NCBI GenBank assembly: GCA_003022385.1
Contig: PYGV01000008.1
Location: 1-55,631 of the forward strand
Source of the DNA: a filamentous cyanobacterium CCP3
Lineage (GTDB): Bacteria > Cyanobacteriota > Cyanobacteriia > Phormidesmidales > Phormidesmidaceae
DNA length: 55,631 nt
Reading direction: 5' to 3'
Within the stretch, counting starts at the first letter, position 1. The number at the start of each line of letters is the position of its first letter. A model generated the notes under the pieces. It searched no databases. It was not told where the DNA came from and was given only the letters and a program-made list of their open reading frames with translations. A program made the position numbers and the translations under genes. Below, piece after piece: positions 33,985-42,920 of this stretch.

Positions 33985-34830
33985 ATGACTTCATCTCCAC
34001 CGTCTTCACCTCAAGGGTTCTGGCACCACGTTCTCCAGGCTTCTTGGCCCTGGCGGGTCACCTGGCTCTATCTCACCCTGTTTTTGTTTTTGCCCATCGC
34101 AGCACTCCTGCTCAAGGCGCTAACCCTTAACCCAGCAGAAATCTGGCGCATTGCCACTGACCCCGTGGCAATTTCGACCTACAACGTTACTTTTTTTACC
34201 GCGCTGGTAGCGGGCATTATCAATGGCTTTGCCGGGCTGATTATTGCCTGGGTGCTGGTGCGCTACGAGTTTCCGGGCAAGCGGTTCTTAGATGCCATCA
34301 TCGATTTGCCCTTCGCGCTACCGACGGCGGTGGCCGGTTTGACCCTCTCGACCATCTACAGCACCAACGGCTGGATTGGCGGCTTTTTAGAACCCTTTGG
34401 CATCAAAGTGTCGTTTACCCGCCTGGGGGTACTGGTGGCGATGATCTTCATCTCGCTGCCCTTTGCGGTGCGGACAGTGCAGCCAGTGCTGCAAGACTTA
34501 GAAGCGGAAGCAGAAGAAGCGGCCTGGTCCATGGGGGCGTCCCAGTGGCAGACCTTTTGGCGCGTGATTTTGCCGCCGCTGATGCCCGCTATTCTCACCG
34601 GGGTGGCGATGGGCTTTTCGCGGGCGGTGGGCGAGTACGGCTCGGTGGTGATTATTGCAGGCAATATTCCGTTTCAAGATTTGATTGCGCCCGTGCTGAT
34701 TATTCAGCGATTGGAGCAGTTTGACTATGCGGGGGCTACGGTGGTGGGCACGGTGCTGCTGCTAATTTCCCTGGCGGTGTTGTTGGCGATCAATCTGATT
34801 CAAGCCCGTGGGAGGCGCTTCTATGGCTGA
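33985..34830 (+). CDS. cysT: Sulfate ABC transporter permease CysT
   Basis: 281 aa, six predicted membrane helices. The cytoplasmic EAA loop reads 'EAEAEEAAWSMGASQWQTFW' with 'RVILPPLMPAILTG'. Early 'FLFLPIAALLLKAL' and 'LIIAWVLVRYEFPGKRFLDA' match CysT/CysU. It forms the channel with CysW, energised by CysA. Overlaps the cysW start by 8 bases. Confidence 0.95.
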   Translation: MTSSPPSSPQGFWHHVLQASWPWRVTWLYLTLFLFLPIAALLLKALTLNPAEIWRIATDPVAISTYNVTFFTALVAGIINGFAGLIIAWVLVRYEFPGKRFLDAIIDLPFALPTAVAGLTLSTIYSTNGWIGGFLEPFGIKVSFTRLGVLVAMIFISLPFAVRTVQPVLQDLEAEAEEAAWSMGASQWQTFWRVILPPLMPAILTGVAMGFSRAVGEYGSVVIIAGNIPFQDLIAPVLIIQRLEQFDYAGATVVGTVLLLISLAVLLAINLIQARGRRFYG

Positions 34831-35698
34831 TTCATCTTTAAATCAACCCGTTGCTACTGCTGGGGCTAAGTCCCAGCGGGCCAGCCGGTTTCAGTGGGGC
34901 AAGTGGCTGCTGGTGACCTTTGTCTTTGGCTATTTGGCGCTGATTTTGCTGGTGCCAGCCCTCAATGTGTTTATTCAGGCATTTAAGGCGGGGCTGCCGA
35001 GTTTGCTCGACACGTTGACCAGCAAGTTCTTTTTGAATGCGGTGAAGCTGACGGTGATTGCCACCGCAATTACCGTGCCGCTGAACACGGTGTTTGGGCT
35101 CTGCGCGGCGCTGTCGCTAGCTAACAAAAATTTCCCGGGGCGATCGCTCCTGATCAGCATCATCGATCTGCCCTTCTCGATCTCGCCTGTGGTGGCGGGT
35201 CTGATGCTGGTGCTGCTGTTTGGCAACCGGGGCTGGTTTGGACCACTGCTCGACGCCAGCGGCATCAAGATCATCTTTGCCTTGCCCGGCATCGTTATGG
35301 CCACCATTTTTGTCACGATGCCCTTTATTGCCCGCGAGGTGCTGCCCGCCCTCGAAGATGCCGGCACCGAGCAAGAAGAGGCGGCCGCCACGCTGGGTGC
35401 TACCCCCTGGCAGACCTTTTGGCGGGTAACGCTGCCCTCAATTAAGTGGAGCCTGCTCTATGGCCTGATTTTGTGTAACGCTCGGGCCATGGGCGAGTTT
35501 GGGGCCGTTGCGGTGGTGTCGGGCAATATCGTGGGCAAAACCCAAACCCTGCCTCTATTTATCGAAGAAGCTCACATTCAGTACAACACCCAGGCGGCCT
35601 ATACCGCCGCCCTGCTGCTGTCCTGCTTGGCCGTAGTCACTCTGGTGCTGAAGTATTTCTTAGAGCGTACAGCTGGCATTCAGCACAGAGGTCACTAA
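34823..35698 (+). CDS. cysW: Sulfate ABC transporter permease CysW
   Basis: Start ATG 34823 after GGGAGG, inside the end of cysT; 291 aa. Six helices; EAA loop 'TEQEEAAATLGATPWQTFW' with 'RVTLPSIKWSLLYG'. 'LCNARAMGEFGAVAVVSGNI' is CysW-like. Partner of CysT. An AAGGAGG Shine-Dalgarno near the stop serves the next gene. Confidence 0.95.
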   Translation: MADSSLNQPVATAGAKSQRASRFQWGKWLLVTFVFGYLALILLVPALNVFIQAFKAGLPSLLDTLTSKFFLNAVKLTVIATAITVPLNTVFGLCAALSLANKNFPGRSLLISIIDLPFSISPVVAGLMLVLLFGNRGWFGPLLDASGIKIIFALPGIVMATIFVTMPFIAREVLPALEDAGTEQEEAAATLGATPWQTFWRVTLPSIKWSLLYGLILCNARAMGEFGAVAVVSGNIVGKTQTLPLFIEEAHIQYNTQAAYTAALLLSCLAVVTLVLKYFLERTAGIQHRGH

Positions 35699-35709
35699 GG
35701 AGGTTTGTT

Positions 35710-36021
35710 ATGGCATCTGTTTCTCCCGACTATAGCCTTGAGGCGTTGCACCTGAAAGAACCTGAAAGCCTGGTGCAAACCCAGGTCAAAATCCGCATTC
35801 CCAAGGAGCGGCACCCCGACCCGGTGATCTCTAACCTGATCAATCGCTACGGCCTCAAGGTCAACATCCTCGGAGCGCTGCTGGGGACCAACGGTCAAGA
35901 AGACGGGTGGTTTGACCTGGCGATCGAGGGCCGTGCCGCCACCGTTCACGAGGCGCTGCTGGATCTGGTGGAATTAGATGCCGACCTTTGGTTCAATACC
36001 GAGGCCGACGACGGCTACTGA
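35710..36021 (+). CDS. NIL-domain protein of the sulfate locus
   Basis: 103 aa, ATG 35710 with AAGGAGG upstream. A single NIL domain (~15-95): 'QTQVKIRIPKERHPDPVISN', 'GLKVNILGALLGT', 'GWFDLAIEGRAATVHEALLD'. NIL domains sit at the C-terminus of methionine ABC ATPases as substrate-sensing modules; small free versions lie next to cyanobacterial sulfate transport genes. Probable regulator of the transporter; inference. Confidence 0.88.
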   Translation: MASVSPDYSLEALHLKEPESLVQTQVKIRIPKERHPDPVISNLINRYGLKVNILGALLGTNGQEDGWFDLAIEGRAATVHEALLDLVELDADLWFNTEADDGY

Positions 36022-36042
36022 AGCTAGCCCCAGGGAAAACGG

Positions 36043-36186
36043 GTGGACATTGATTATGTGGGCCGACTACCAGAGCCTCCAAATTAGTCGACAGAAATCT
36101 CTGAGGAAGATGTATTGACCGGTTTTATCCTTACGCTGGCAGAAATTCGGCGCTACCTAGAAGATCCAAAGCACAGACAGGTGTAG
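36043..36186 (+). pseudogene. Possible gene remnant with in-frame stop
   Basis: GTG 36043 reads VDIDYVGRLPEPPN, then a TAG stop, then STEISEEDVLTGFILTLAEIR and YLEDPKHRQV to a second TAG. Both halves look coding in the same frame, so it may be a decayed small gene. No family assigned; weak evidence. Confidence 0.3.
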
Positions 36187-36247
36187 CCAATCGGGTCTAG
36201 GACGTCTGTCGGAGCAAAATAGCTCTCGAAAATCTCAGTATTTGCCG

Positions 36248-36391
36248 TCAAATTTTGCTCATTTGGTCGCCCTCTTCCGGCACCGTCGCCGTTGAATTCG
36301 GCTCACTGGAAGGGATAAAGTCTCCGCAGTACTCGTTGGCGGGCACAGCCTGGCGCATCGTTTTGGGGTAGCTCAAGCTCAGGTGAGCCAT
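36248..36391 (-). CDS. Doubtful small protein
   Basis: 47 aa from ATG 36391 (MAHLSLSYPKTMRQAVPANE then YCGDF...). The 'CGDF.P' piece recalls short cyanobacterial proteins, but there is no Shine-Dalgarno and the frame is in a decayed region. Could be noise or the tail of a broken gene. Confidence 0.25.
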   Translation of the reverse strand: MAHLSLSYPKTMRQAVPANEYCGDFIPSSEPNSTATVPEEGDQMSKI

Positions 36392-36656
36392 CACGGTAAT
36401 AAAGTAGTCGCGGCCGGGGGTGGCGATTGCCTTATCACTGCCGCCCACCCTACTCTACTGGCAATTGTACAAATTTCGTTTGGCAGAGCCGTATCAGAAT
36501 ATGGCTTCTTTCAAGGGTTTCGATGGAGGTAACACAAACGCTATCCCCTGCTAGACACCGTTGACACAGCCCGACAACCAGGCTAGGCCTACCCGTTTCT
36601 GCGGTATAACAATGGTTGCAAGGGAAAATGGCAGAGTACGGAATCTACAGCACCCC

Positions 36657-37454
36657 ATGACAAAAGCAAAAAGCCACAGCTTGGCTTCACAAACGCTTGA
36701 AACGTTGACGACCCAGAGCTTTTTGTTCCGTGGCTTAGAGCAAGACCCTTTGCTCAATGACCTCGACCCCGAGGTGCTGGTGAGCGAGAAGCTTTACTCC
36801 AACCGACCGGTTTATACGGCCTTTCGCCCCCACACTTGGCAAGAACACCTATATGTTGTCGTCGACGGCGGCCCGGTTATTCTGCGCAGCACTCCCCTTG
36901 ATCGGGTGATGGCCCTCACCTATCCGGGCGGCTGTTTTGGCATGCGCAGTTTGCCTGTGGGCGTGGGCGCGGCGACGCGGGCCTTCCCCAGTCTGGTAGA
37001 AGCCTACAAGACTACTAACGTCATCAAGGTGCCGGTGCAGGTGGTGCAAGATCTCTACGATCAAAATGAAGCCTTTCGCGATCGCTACACCCTGCTGTTT
37101 GAGCTGCGCGAAAAGTTTCAGTACCACCTGCTCAATTGCAGCACCTACCCGCCCCAGGCTGTAGCGGCGGTGCTGCGGGGGCTGATCTTTCAAGAGCGCA
37201 GCCTAAATGCTCAGCCCCAGGGTAGCAAAATCGAATACGTCTTTGACCTGCCCATTGACCTGATCGCCCGCGCCTGCCAACTCAACCACCGCACTGTAGA
37301 GCAGGTGCTCAAGGGGCTGACCAAGGCGGGCTATATTAAGACCGACAAACTGGCTGAGTCAGCCAATGACCTGGTGAAGGTGGTCGATCCCGAGGGGCTC
37401 AAAGAAGTCTATGGAGCTACCCGCGATAAGGTCTCCTGGTGGCCGCTGAAGTAG
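36657..37454 (+). CDS. Crp/Fnr-type transcriptional regulator
   Basis: I take ATG 36657; the frame is open upstream to 36561, so the start is uncertain. About 265 aa. N-terminal cyclic-nucleotide-binding-like jelly roll (~40-150, 'PVYTAFRPHTWQEHLYVVVDGG', 'YPGGCFGMRSLPVG'), then a helical linker and a winged HTH (~215-250, 'PIDLIARACQLNHRTVEQVL' plus 'KGLTKAGYIKTD'). The canonical cAMP-contacting Arg-Ser pair is not clear, so its ligand is unknown. It may control nearby sulfate genes, but that is only suggested by position. Confidence 0.75.
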   Translation: MTKAKSHSLASQTLETLTTQSFLFRGLEQDPLLNDLDPEVLVSEKLYSNRPVYTAFRPHTWQEHLYVVVDGGPVILRSTPLDRVMALTYPGGCFGMRSLPVGVGAATRAFPSLVEAYKTTNVIKVPVQVVQDLYDQNEAFRDRYTLLFELREKFQYHLLNCSTYPPQAVAAVLRGLIFQERSLNAQPQGSKIEYVFDLPIDLIARACQLNHRTVEQVLKGLTKAGYIKTDKLAESANDLVKVVDPEGLKEVYGATRDKVSWWPLK

Positions 37455-37505
37455 AGGCTCAACCATAGTGGGCTTATTAGCTATCAGCACCGCTGAGTCT
37501 AGATT

Positions 37506-37688
37506 ATGCAAATCACGCTTGACCTGCCCGATGGGCTAATACAACACTTCAGTCGAAACCGTCTTTCTCGTGAAATTTTAGAAGTGCTAGCGGTGCAAGC
37601 CTACCAAGCAGAAAAATTACCAGCTTTCTATGTGTCAACTCCTGGGGATGAACTGCAATGTGCCGACGGATATTTGCTTCTCCTTTGA
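37506..37688 (+). pseudogene. 5' remnant of a UPF0175-type antitoxin-like gene
   Basis: The first ~40 residues, 'MQITLDLPDGLIQHFSRNRL' then 'SREILEVLAVQAYQAEKL', match the start of UPF0175 proteins (predicted antitoxins, normally ~80-90 aa). After 'AEKL' the family sequence is lost, and the frame runs 59 bases into the next gene. This looks like a gene cut at the point where the amidotransferase coding sequence begins. It may still be translated as a short protein. Confidence 0.55.
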
Positions 37689-38406
37689 GGGCTTCTGCGC
37701 TCGGGGCGGCAAAACCGACGACCACAAAGACGGCTGGGGCATTGCGTTTTTTGAGGGGCTGGGCTGCCGGGTCTTTCTCGATGATAGCCACTCCAGCACC
37801 TCCCCCGTAGCCGCCCTGGTGCGTCAGTATCCGATCAAATCGATGAACGTGATCGCCCATATTCGCAAGGCTACGGTGGGGCCAGTGGGGCTAGAAAACT
37901 GCCACCCCTTCAAGCGCGAGCTGTGGGGACGCTACTGGGTGTTTGCCCACAATGGCGACGTGCCCACCCTGGCGGCAGACCCCACAGGTATTTACCGCCC
38001 CGTGGGCCAAACCGACAGCGAGCGGGCCTTTTGCCTCATGCTCAACGCCATTCGCCAGCGATTTCCCGATCGCAAGCCGCCCATTGCAGACCTCTATGCG
38101 GTACTGCGAGAGGTCAACGCAGAAATTGCCCAGCACGGCATTTTCAACTACCTGCTCTCCGACGGCGAGCACTTTTTTGCCCACTGCTCCACTAAGCTCT
38201 GCTATATCGTGCGGCAGGCCCCCTTCGCCGCCGCCCACCTGATCGACGAAGACCTGACGGTCGATTTTCAAGAGCTGACTACCCCCAGCGATCGCGTCGC
38301 CGTCATCGCCACCACCTCCCTCACCGACAACGAAGTCTGGACACCCATACACCCCGGCGAACTGTTGGTGTTTCAAGATGGCACGCCACTGCTGGCGCTG
38401 AGCTGA
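37630..38406 (+). CDS. Class II glutamine amidotransferase
   Basis: 258 aa from ATG 37630. Cys2 in 'MCQLLGMNCNVPTDICFSFE' is the N-terminal nucleophile after Met removal. Other Ntn-hydrolase motifs: 'HKDGWGIAFFE', 'VIAHIRKATVG', 'ENCHPF', 'VFAHNGDV', 'GQTDSERAFCLML'. It belongs to the YafJ/GAT-2 family, hydrolysing glutamine to supply ammonia or acting on gamma-glutamyl amides; the partner is unknown. The upstream region is occupied by the UPF0175 remnant, with no good Shine-Dalgarno. Confidence 0.9.
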   Translation: MCQLLGMNCNVPTDICFSFEGFCARGGKTDDHKDGWGIAFFEGLGCRVFLDDSHSSTSPVAALVRQYPIKSMNVIAHIRKATVGPVGLENCHPFKRELWGRYWVFAHNGDVPTLAADPTGIYRPVGQTDSERAFCLMLNAIRQRFPDRKPPIADLYAVLREVNAEIAQHGIFNYLLSDGEHFFAHCSTKLCYIVRQAPFAAAHLIDEDLTVDFQELTTPSDRVAVIATTSLTDNEVWTPIHPGELLVFQDGTPLLALS

Positions 38407-38623
38407 GGCCACTTGGCAATGAACCCAGATGGGTGGGTAGCGTATCCCCCTTTTGGTTACAGGCGGTCGTGCGCGGCAGAACAAACTGACCAGCGCGGTG
38501 CTCCCGCTTTGCCATTGGCCAAACCCGCTTACTTTGGTGCGATCGCAAACACCTCAGGCGCAAAGTAGAAGGTGCTGTCCAAGGCTACTCATCTAGCCGC
38601 CTGCCTCCTAATTGGATGATTCA

Positions 38624-39223
38624 CTAGCGGGAGCCGTCTGTGGTGTCAACTGTAGGGGTGTCAGTCGTCGGGTCCTGTGCCTCAGGTGTCGTAACTCGAG
38701 GGGGTTGGGTCTGGGGTGTGGGGATCCGAGGCGTCTCAATTTCTCTGACCGGAATATCGAGGCGGTTCTCTTCAGTCCTGGGCTCGGTTCCGGCCTCGGG
38801 CGCAGTGTCGTTGGCATCCGCAGGATCTGTAGCGGCTTCTGGAGTAGTCTCGACAGATCTGTCCGTGGCGCCCGGCGTGATCTGTGGTGGGGCTCCGGTA
38901 GTGCCCGGTTGGTCTGCGGCTGAGCTGGCCGGGGTGGTGCCAGATCCGGGTACAACAGCAGGTCCTGTAATGGTGTAGCTTCTGCTGCCGGGGGAGGTAC
39001 CTGCTTGGGTTTCAGTGGCGGCTTCGCCAACCCCAGAGGTAGCCGATTGAGACTGCCCCGCCTGAGGGGCATCGTTGCTCTGACAGAGGTCGTCCAAGTT
39101 GACCACCTGCCCCTCATCGTTAACTAAGTAGCAATATCCCTGGGCCTGGCTGGGGTTCGACCACAGAAGGGCACCAGCCACTAAGCCAAGACTACCCGCA
39201 TAGGCAAAAATGTTAGGTTTCAT
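38624..39223 (-). CDS. Secreted Pro/Thr-rich protein
   Basis: 199 aa. A signal peptide (1-~27) is followed by 'GYCYLVNDEGQVVNLDDLCQ', a short Cys-pair motif seen at the start of secreted cyanobacterial proteins, then a long Pro/Thr/Ala/Ser-rich low-complexity region to the end. Presumed wall-associated or extracellular; no enzyme domain. Confidence 0.65.
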   Translation of the reverse strand: MKPNIFAYAGSLGLVAGALLWSNPSQAQGYCYLVNDEGQVVNLDDLCQSNDAPQAGQSQSATSGVGEAATETQAGTSPGSRSYTITGPAVVPGSGTTPASSAADQPGTTGAPPQITPGATDRSVETTPEAATDPADANDTAPEAGTEPRTEENRLDIPVREIETPRIPTPQTQPPRVTTPEAQDPTTDTPTVDTTDGSR

Positions 39224-39751
39224 GAGATTCCACAGCCTCTGGCGCCAGAGGTCAGCGCCATAAAAGAACGTTAAAAGAGCATCAGCGCAACAGAATTTAA
39301 CGTATACAGTATCAGCCCTACCGCAGAAGCCTTATCGTCCCTGGGGTAGAAACTGGCCCTTTGAAACTAGCCCCAGCCAACTGGCCGCTGTCCAGGCCGG
39401 ACCAGATTTCGTGATAAGCAGCCGTTTCATGGACTTCGCTAACCAGCTAAGTAGGCAATCGCAATTTAATGTAAGTCGATGTAGGTCGGGTTGAGGCACG
39501 AAACCCAATGCCCGCATGGGTTACGCTACCGTTAACCTGTCCTACATTTGAATTGGACAACCCACTTATGGCGGTTTTTATCCTCAGAGGTGCCGGTCGG
39601 CGGCAGGAACAATTGGGCACAGTCAGAGGTGAGCAACCTGGTTTTGTCCCAATCTGGCCGGTCAGCAGTGTAAGTTGTGAAAGTTACTCAATCATAGATA
39701 CTGACCGATAGAGACTTACGGTTACTGATAGCTACTTACCCATCAATCCCT
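39224..39751. other. Intergenic region, no gene supported
   Basis: Holds a palindromic repeat (39479-39547) and the upstream region of the GST gene. Small open frames at 39332-39517 and 39508-39711 lack coding character. Confidence 0.5.
39479..39547. repeat. Palindromic repeat, GTAGG...CCTAC type
   Basis: 69 bases bounded by ATGTAGG / CCTACAT with inner arms AACCCA / TGGGTT. Related in design to the elements at 26016 and 27980. Confidence 0.65.
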
Positions 39752-40378
39752 ATGACACAAGTTACGCTCTACGGCCCTACCATCAGCACCTACGTTCGCA
39801 CCGTGCGCATGCTCCTGGCTGAAACCAACACCCCCTACGATTTGAAGCAGGTCGATATCTTCAGCGATCGCGACCCCGAGTACCTGGCCAAAAATCCCTT
39901 CGGCAAGGTGCCCACCCTGGAAATAGACGGGGAAACACTCTACGAAACCAACGCCGTGGTTGAATATCTCGATGCGGTGGTGGGCGATCGCGGCTTTACC
40001 CCCGCCAATGCCCTCAGTCAGGCCCGCATGCGTCAGATCATGGCGATTGTAGACAGCTACCTCTACAGCCCGGCCATTGGCACCATCACGATTCAGCGGC
40101 TGATTGTGCCCAGTCAAGGGGGCCAAACCGACGAAGGCGCCGTCGCCGCTGCTGTGCCCAAGGCCAAAACGGCTCTAGAGGCGATCGAGGCGATCGCCAC
40201 CTGCACCCCTTACCTGCTGGGCGAAGCCATTACCCTGGCCGACTTCTACCTCATGCCGGTCATGCTCTACCTGTCCAAAACCCCAGAGCTAGACGCGGCT
40301 ACCAGCCAGACCCCCAAGCTCAAAGACTGGTGGGCACTAGTGAGCGATCGACCCAGCTTTCTGGCGGTCACGGCCTAG
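39752..40378 (+). CDS. Glutathione S-transferase family protein
   Basis: 208 aa. N-terminal thioredoxin-like domain (1-~80): 'TLYGPTISTYVRTVRMLLAE', 'NPFGKVPTLEIDGETLYETNAVVEYLD' (the cis-Pro VPTL and glutathione-binding ETNA/ES-type site). C-terminal all-helical domain (~90-200) with 'AEAITLADFYLMP'. The Ser/Thr/Tyr near residues 10-14 (STY) could be the catalytic hydroxyl. Role likely in detoxification or peroxide defence. Monocistronic. Confidence 0.92.
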   Translation: MTQVTLYGPTISTYVRTVRMLLAETNTPYDLKQVDIFSDRDPEYLAKNPFGKVPTLEIDGETLYETNAVVEYLDAVVGDRGFTPANALSQARMRQIMAIVDSYLYSPAIGTITIQRLIVPSQGGQTDEGAVAAAVPKAKTALEAIEAIATCTPYLLGEAITLADFYLMPVMLYLSKTPELDAATSQTPKLKDWWALVSDRPSFLAVTA

Positions 40379-40470
40379 GCGATCGCCCCGTTTAGGTGAA
40401 TTTGCGGGACTGAGCACAGGTGTGAATCAAAACCTCAGCGTCCCGCCTGGGGGCAAGCGGTTGTTTGCCC

Positions 40471-41529
40471 CTACCCACATGACGAGGGGTATGCCGCCAG
40501 CACGTCGGGCTGCCGCAGGCCCGCCAGCCGGCTCTGCCCCGTGCAAACCAGCGTCGTTTTGATCTCGGCGACAAGTACCTCCGCCAGCGCCACCACCGCT
40601 TCCTCTGACTCGCTGGCCGCCTGCAAAAACGGCATGGCTAGCCCCGCCAGGTCTGCCCCCAGGGCGATCGCCTTGGCCACATCCAGCCCGTGGCGTAGCC
40701 CCCCCGACGCAATTAAGGGCAGGTTGGGGGCCACCTGCCGCGCCTGCACAATGCAGTCTGCCGTGGGCAGGCCCCACTCGCCAAAGGTTTGGCCCAGCCG
40801 CCGCTGGTGAGCATCTAGCGCCCGCTCGCTCTCGACCCGCGCCCAGGAGGTGCCCCCGGCCCCGGCCACATCCACCGCCGCTACTCCGGCAGCGACCAGC
40901 CGCTGCACCATGGGGGCGCTGATGCCGTTGCCCACTTCTTTGGCAATCACCGGTACCGGCAGCGCGGTGCAGAGCTGCTCAATTTTGGCTAACAGCCCCT
41001 TAAAGTTGGTATCGCCTCCGGTCTGCACCGCCTCCTGTAGCGGGTTGAGGTGCAAAATCAGCGCGTCGGCCTCCAGCTTTTCGACCACACGGCGGCACTG
41101 GTCGAGCCCGTAGCCGTAGTTGAGCTGCACCGCCCCCAGGTTGGCCAGCAGTAAAATGTCGGGGGCCAGCGCCCTGACCGCAAATGTCTCCATCAACGCC
41201 GGGTTCTCTACCCCTACCCGCTGGGAGCCAACCCCCATCGCCAGGCCAAAGTGCTGGGCCACCACCGCCAGCCGTCGATTGATTTGGTGAGCCGCCTCCG
41301 TACCTCCGGTCATCGACGAAATTAGCAGCGGTGCCCCCAGCGAGTGGCCCAAAAACGTCGTGGCGAGGTCAATATCCTGGAAATCGAGTTCTGGCAGGCA
41401 GCAGTGGGTAAACCGATAGCGCTCTAGCCCCGTGGTAACTTGGGCACACTGCACCGGCCCTTCTAAACAAATACGTAGATGGTCGGCCTTGCGGGCCTGG
41501 GTTTCGTGGGCAACCGGCAGTAGAGTCAC
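40471..41529 (-). CDS. fni: Type 2 isopentenyl-diphosphate isomerase
   Basis: GTG 41529 ([20 protein letters not shown]) is preferred; the frame's upstream extension is not family-like. 352 aa. Flavin (FMN)- and Mg-dependent interconversion of IPP and DMAPP in isoprenoid synthesis. Motifs: '[11 protein letters not shown]', 'LLISSMTGG', '[10 protein letters not shown]', '[11 protein letters not shown]', 'KEVGNGIS', '[14 protein letters not shown]', '[20 protein letters not shown]', 'LAMPFL'. Expected in cyanobacteria, which use the MEP pathway and lack type 1 isomerase. Followed upstream (minus direction) by pyrR. Confidence 0.94.
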   Translation of the reverse strand: MTLLPVAHETQARKADHLRICLEGPVQCAQVTTGLERYRFTHCCLPELDFQDIDLATTFLGHSLGAPLLISSMTGGTEAAHQINRRLAVVAQHFGLAMGVGSQRVGVENPALMETFAVRALAPDILLLANLGAVQLNYGYGLDQCRRVVEKLEADALILHLNPLQEAVQTGGDTNFKGLLAKIEQLCTALPVPVIAKEVGNGISAPMVQRLVAAGVAAVDVAGAGGTSWARVESERALDAHQRRLGQTFGEWGLPTADCIVQARQVAPNLPLIASGGLRHGLDVAKAIALGADLAGLAMPFLQAASESEEAVVALAEVLVAEIKTTLVCTGQSRLAGLRQPDVLAAYPSSCG

Positions 41530-41611
41530 AGCGCATAGGGCTAACGCAACGCCCCCTATCCTAGGCAAAGATGGCGAAGTTGGCTGCGATCGCACACCCA
41601 ATTTAATAACT

Positions 41612-42154
41612 TTACCCCTTCAGCAGCTCTACGCCATCGCGCCCGTCCACCGTCTGCAAAAACACCTTCACCGACTCATCTTTGGCCGTCGGCAGCGCCT
41701 TGCCCACAAAGTCGGGGTGAATGGGCAGCTCGCGGTGACCGCGATCGATCAGCACCGCCAGGCGAATGGCACTGGGCCGCCCGTAGTCGATCACCGCATT
41801 CAGCGCCGCACGAATGGTGCGACCGCTAAAGATCACGTCATCGACCAGCACCACCACCCGGTCGGTGATGTCAAAGAGAATTTCGGTGCGGGCCGGGGTG
41901 CGAGTGCTGATTTTATCCAGGTCATCGCGGTACAGGGTAATGTCGAGCGCCCCCACCGGCAAGTCGATCCCCTCCAGCCGCTGAATTTGCTGAGCCAGCA
42001 AGTGGGCCAGGGGCACCCCCCGCGTGTGAATGCCCAGCAGCACCAGGCGGCTCAGGTCGCCGCCGCGCTCGACCACCTCCGACGCCAGCCGGTTCAGGGT
42101 ACGGCGCATTTCCTCGACCGACAAAATCTCAACGACCGTGCTGCTGGCACTCAT
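41612..42154 (-). CDS. pyrR: PyrR pyrimidine regulator/uracil phosphoribosyltransferase
   Basis: 180 aa, ATG 42154 with GGGAG upstream. PRTase fold with PRPP loop '[20 protein letters not shown]' (~95-115), substrate-binding 'YRDDL', '[19 protein letters not shown]'. In Gram-positive bacteria PyrR binds pyr mRNA; in cyanobacteria the regulatory role is less certain, and the PRTase activity may dominate. No nearby pyr gene. Confidence 0.92.
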   Translation of the reverse strand: MSASSTVVEILSVEEMRRTLNRLASEVVERGGDLSRLVLLGIHTRGVPLAHLLAQQIQRLEGIDLPVGALDITLYRDDLDKISTRTPARTEILFDITDRVVVLVDDVIFSGRTIRAALNAVIDYGRPSAIRLAVLIDRGHRELPIHPDFVGKALPTAKDESVKVFLQTVDGRDGVELLKG

Positions 42155-42213
42155 CGACAGGTCTCCCGACAGCGCTAAAGACTCACTATAGCGGACCCTG
42201 GAATGGGTATAGC

Positions 42214-42240
42214 AAAAGACCCCTGATACCAGAGGTCTTT
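42214..42240 (-). terminator. Terminator of infC
   Basis: Minus strand: AAAGACCTCTGG... and complement CCAGGGGTCTTT with a short loop; 45 bases beyond the infC stop codon. Read-through to pyrR is possible. Confidence 0.6.
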
Positions 42241-42284
42241 CAACTACAGCGGCGGTCGTGCTGCGGGCTTACTGATAAAGCCTT

Positions 42285-42794
42285 TTACGAAGGCGAGAGG
42301 AAGAGGGTGAGGGCACGACTGTCTAAGGATTGAACCTTGCCAGCCTCGTTCAGGTCTTCCACGACCCGGTTGAGCAGGTCGGTGGCGCGATCGCGGTGCT
42401 GATGCTCTCGCCCCCGCAGCCGCACCAGAAACTTGACAGAATCTCCCTTGTCTAACCACTGGGCCGCCCGCTTGATGCGCAGAGCGTAGTCAGATTCACC
42501 GATGTTGGGGCGAAACTTGACCTCTTTCACGGACGGACGCGAGGTCTGCTTCTGGCGCTTATTCTGCTGATACTGAAGCTTGCCGTGGTCCATGATTTTG
42601 GCCACGGGGGGGCCATCTTCACTGGGGGAGACGACCACCAGATCGAGCTTGCTCTCTTTGGCCATCCTGAGGGCGTCTCTGGTATCGATAACGCCCAAAT
42701 TTTCACCAGTCTGAGTAATCAGCAGAACCTCGGGGTCCCTGATGTCGCGGTTAACAATGGCTTTCTGCTTCTTAGCGATAAGACAAATCTCCAA
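42285..42794 (-). CDS. infC: Translation initiation factor IF-3
   Basis: The only canonical in-frame start is TTG 42794 (169 aa), but the TTGGAG there is also the only Shine-Dalgarno-like sequence. An ATC at 42779 lies 9 bases after GGAG and begins 'IAKKQKAIVNRDIRDPEVLL', giving 164 aa. IF3 is known in enterobacteria to use rare AUU for feedback control. Domains: IF3-N ('RDIRDPEVLLITQTGENLGV' through 'HGKLQYQQNKRQK') and IF3-C ('VKEVKFRPNIGESDYALRIK', 'AQWLDKGDSVKFLVRLRGRE'). Binds the 30S subunit and proofreads initiation. Feature bounds are drawn to the TTG. Confidence 0.92.
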   Translation of the reverse strand: MEICLIAKKQKAIVNRDIRDPEVLLITQTGENLGVIDTRDALRMAKESKLDLVVVSPSEDGPPVAKIMDHGKLQYQQNKRQKQTSRPSVKEVKFRPNIGESDYALRIKRAAQWLDKGDSVKFLVRLRGREHQHRDRATDLLNRVVEDLNEAGKVQSLDSRALTLFLSPS

Positions 42795-42920
42795 ATTCTA
42801 CAATTGCAAAATTGATCCAAGGATAACCTCTCCCCAGGGCAGCGGCATCTTTCTGCTGATAGGTCGTCTGAGACTCGCAGGCCAGGCCTGCGGCAAAGAC
42901 AAAAGCCGAGGAGATAGTTC

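Noticed and set aside
39508-39711. 67-codon frame upstream of the GST gene
   Set aside because: Overlaps a palindromic repeat and shows no conserved pattern.
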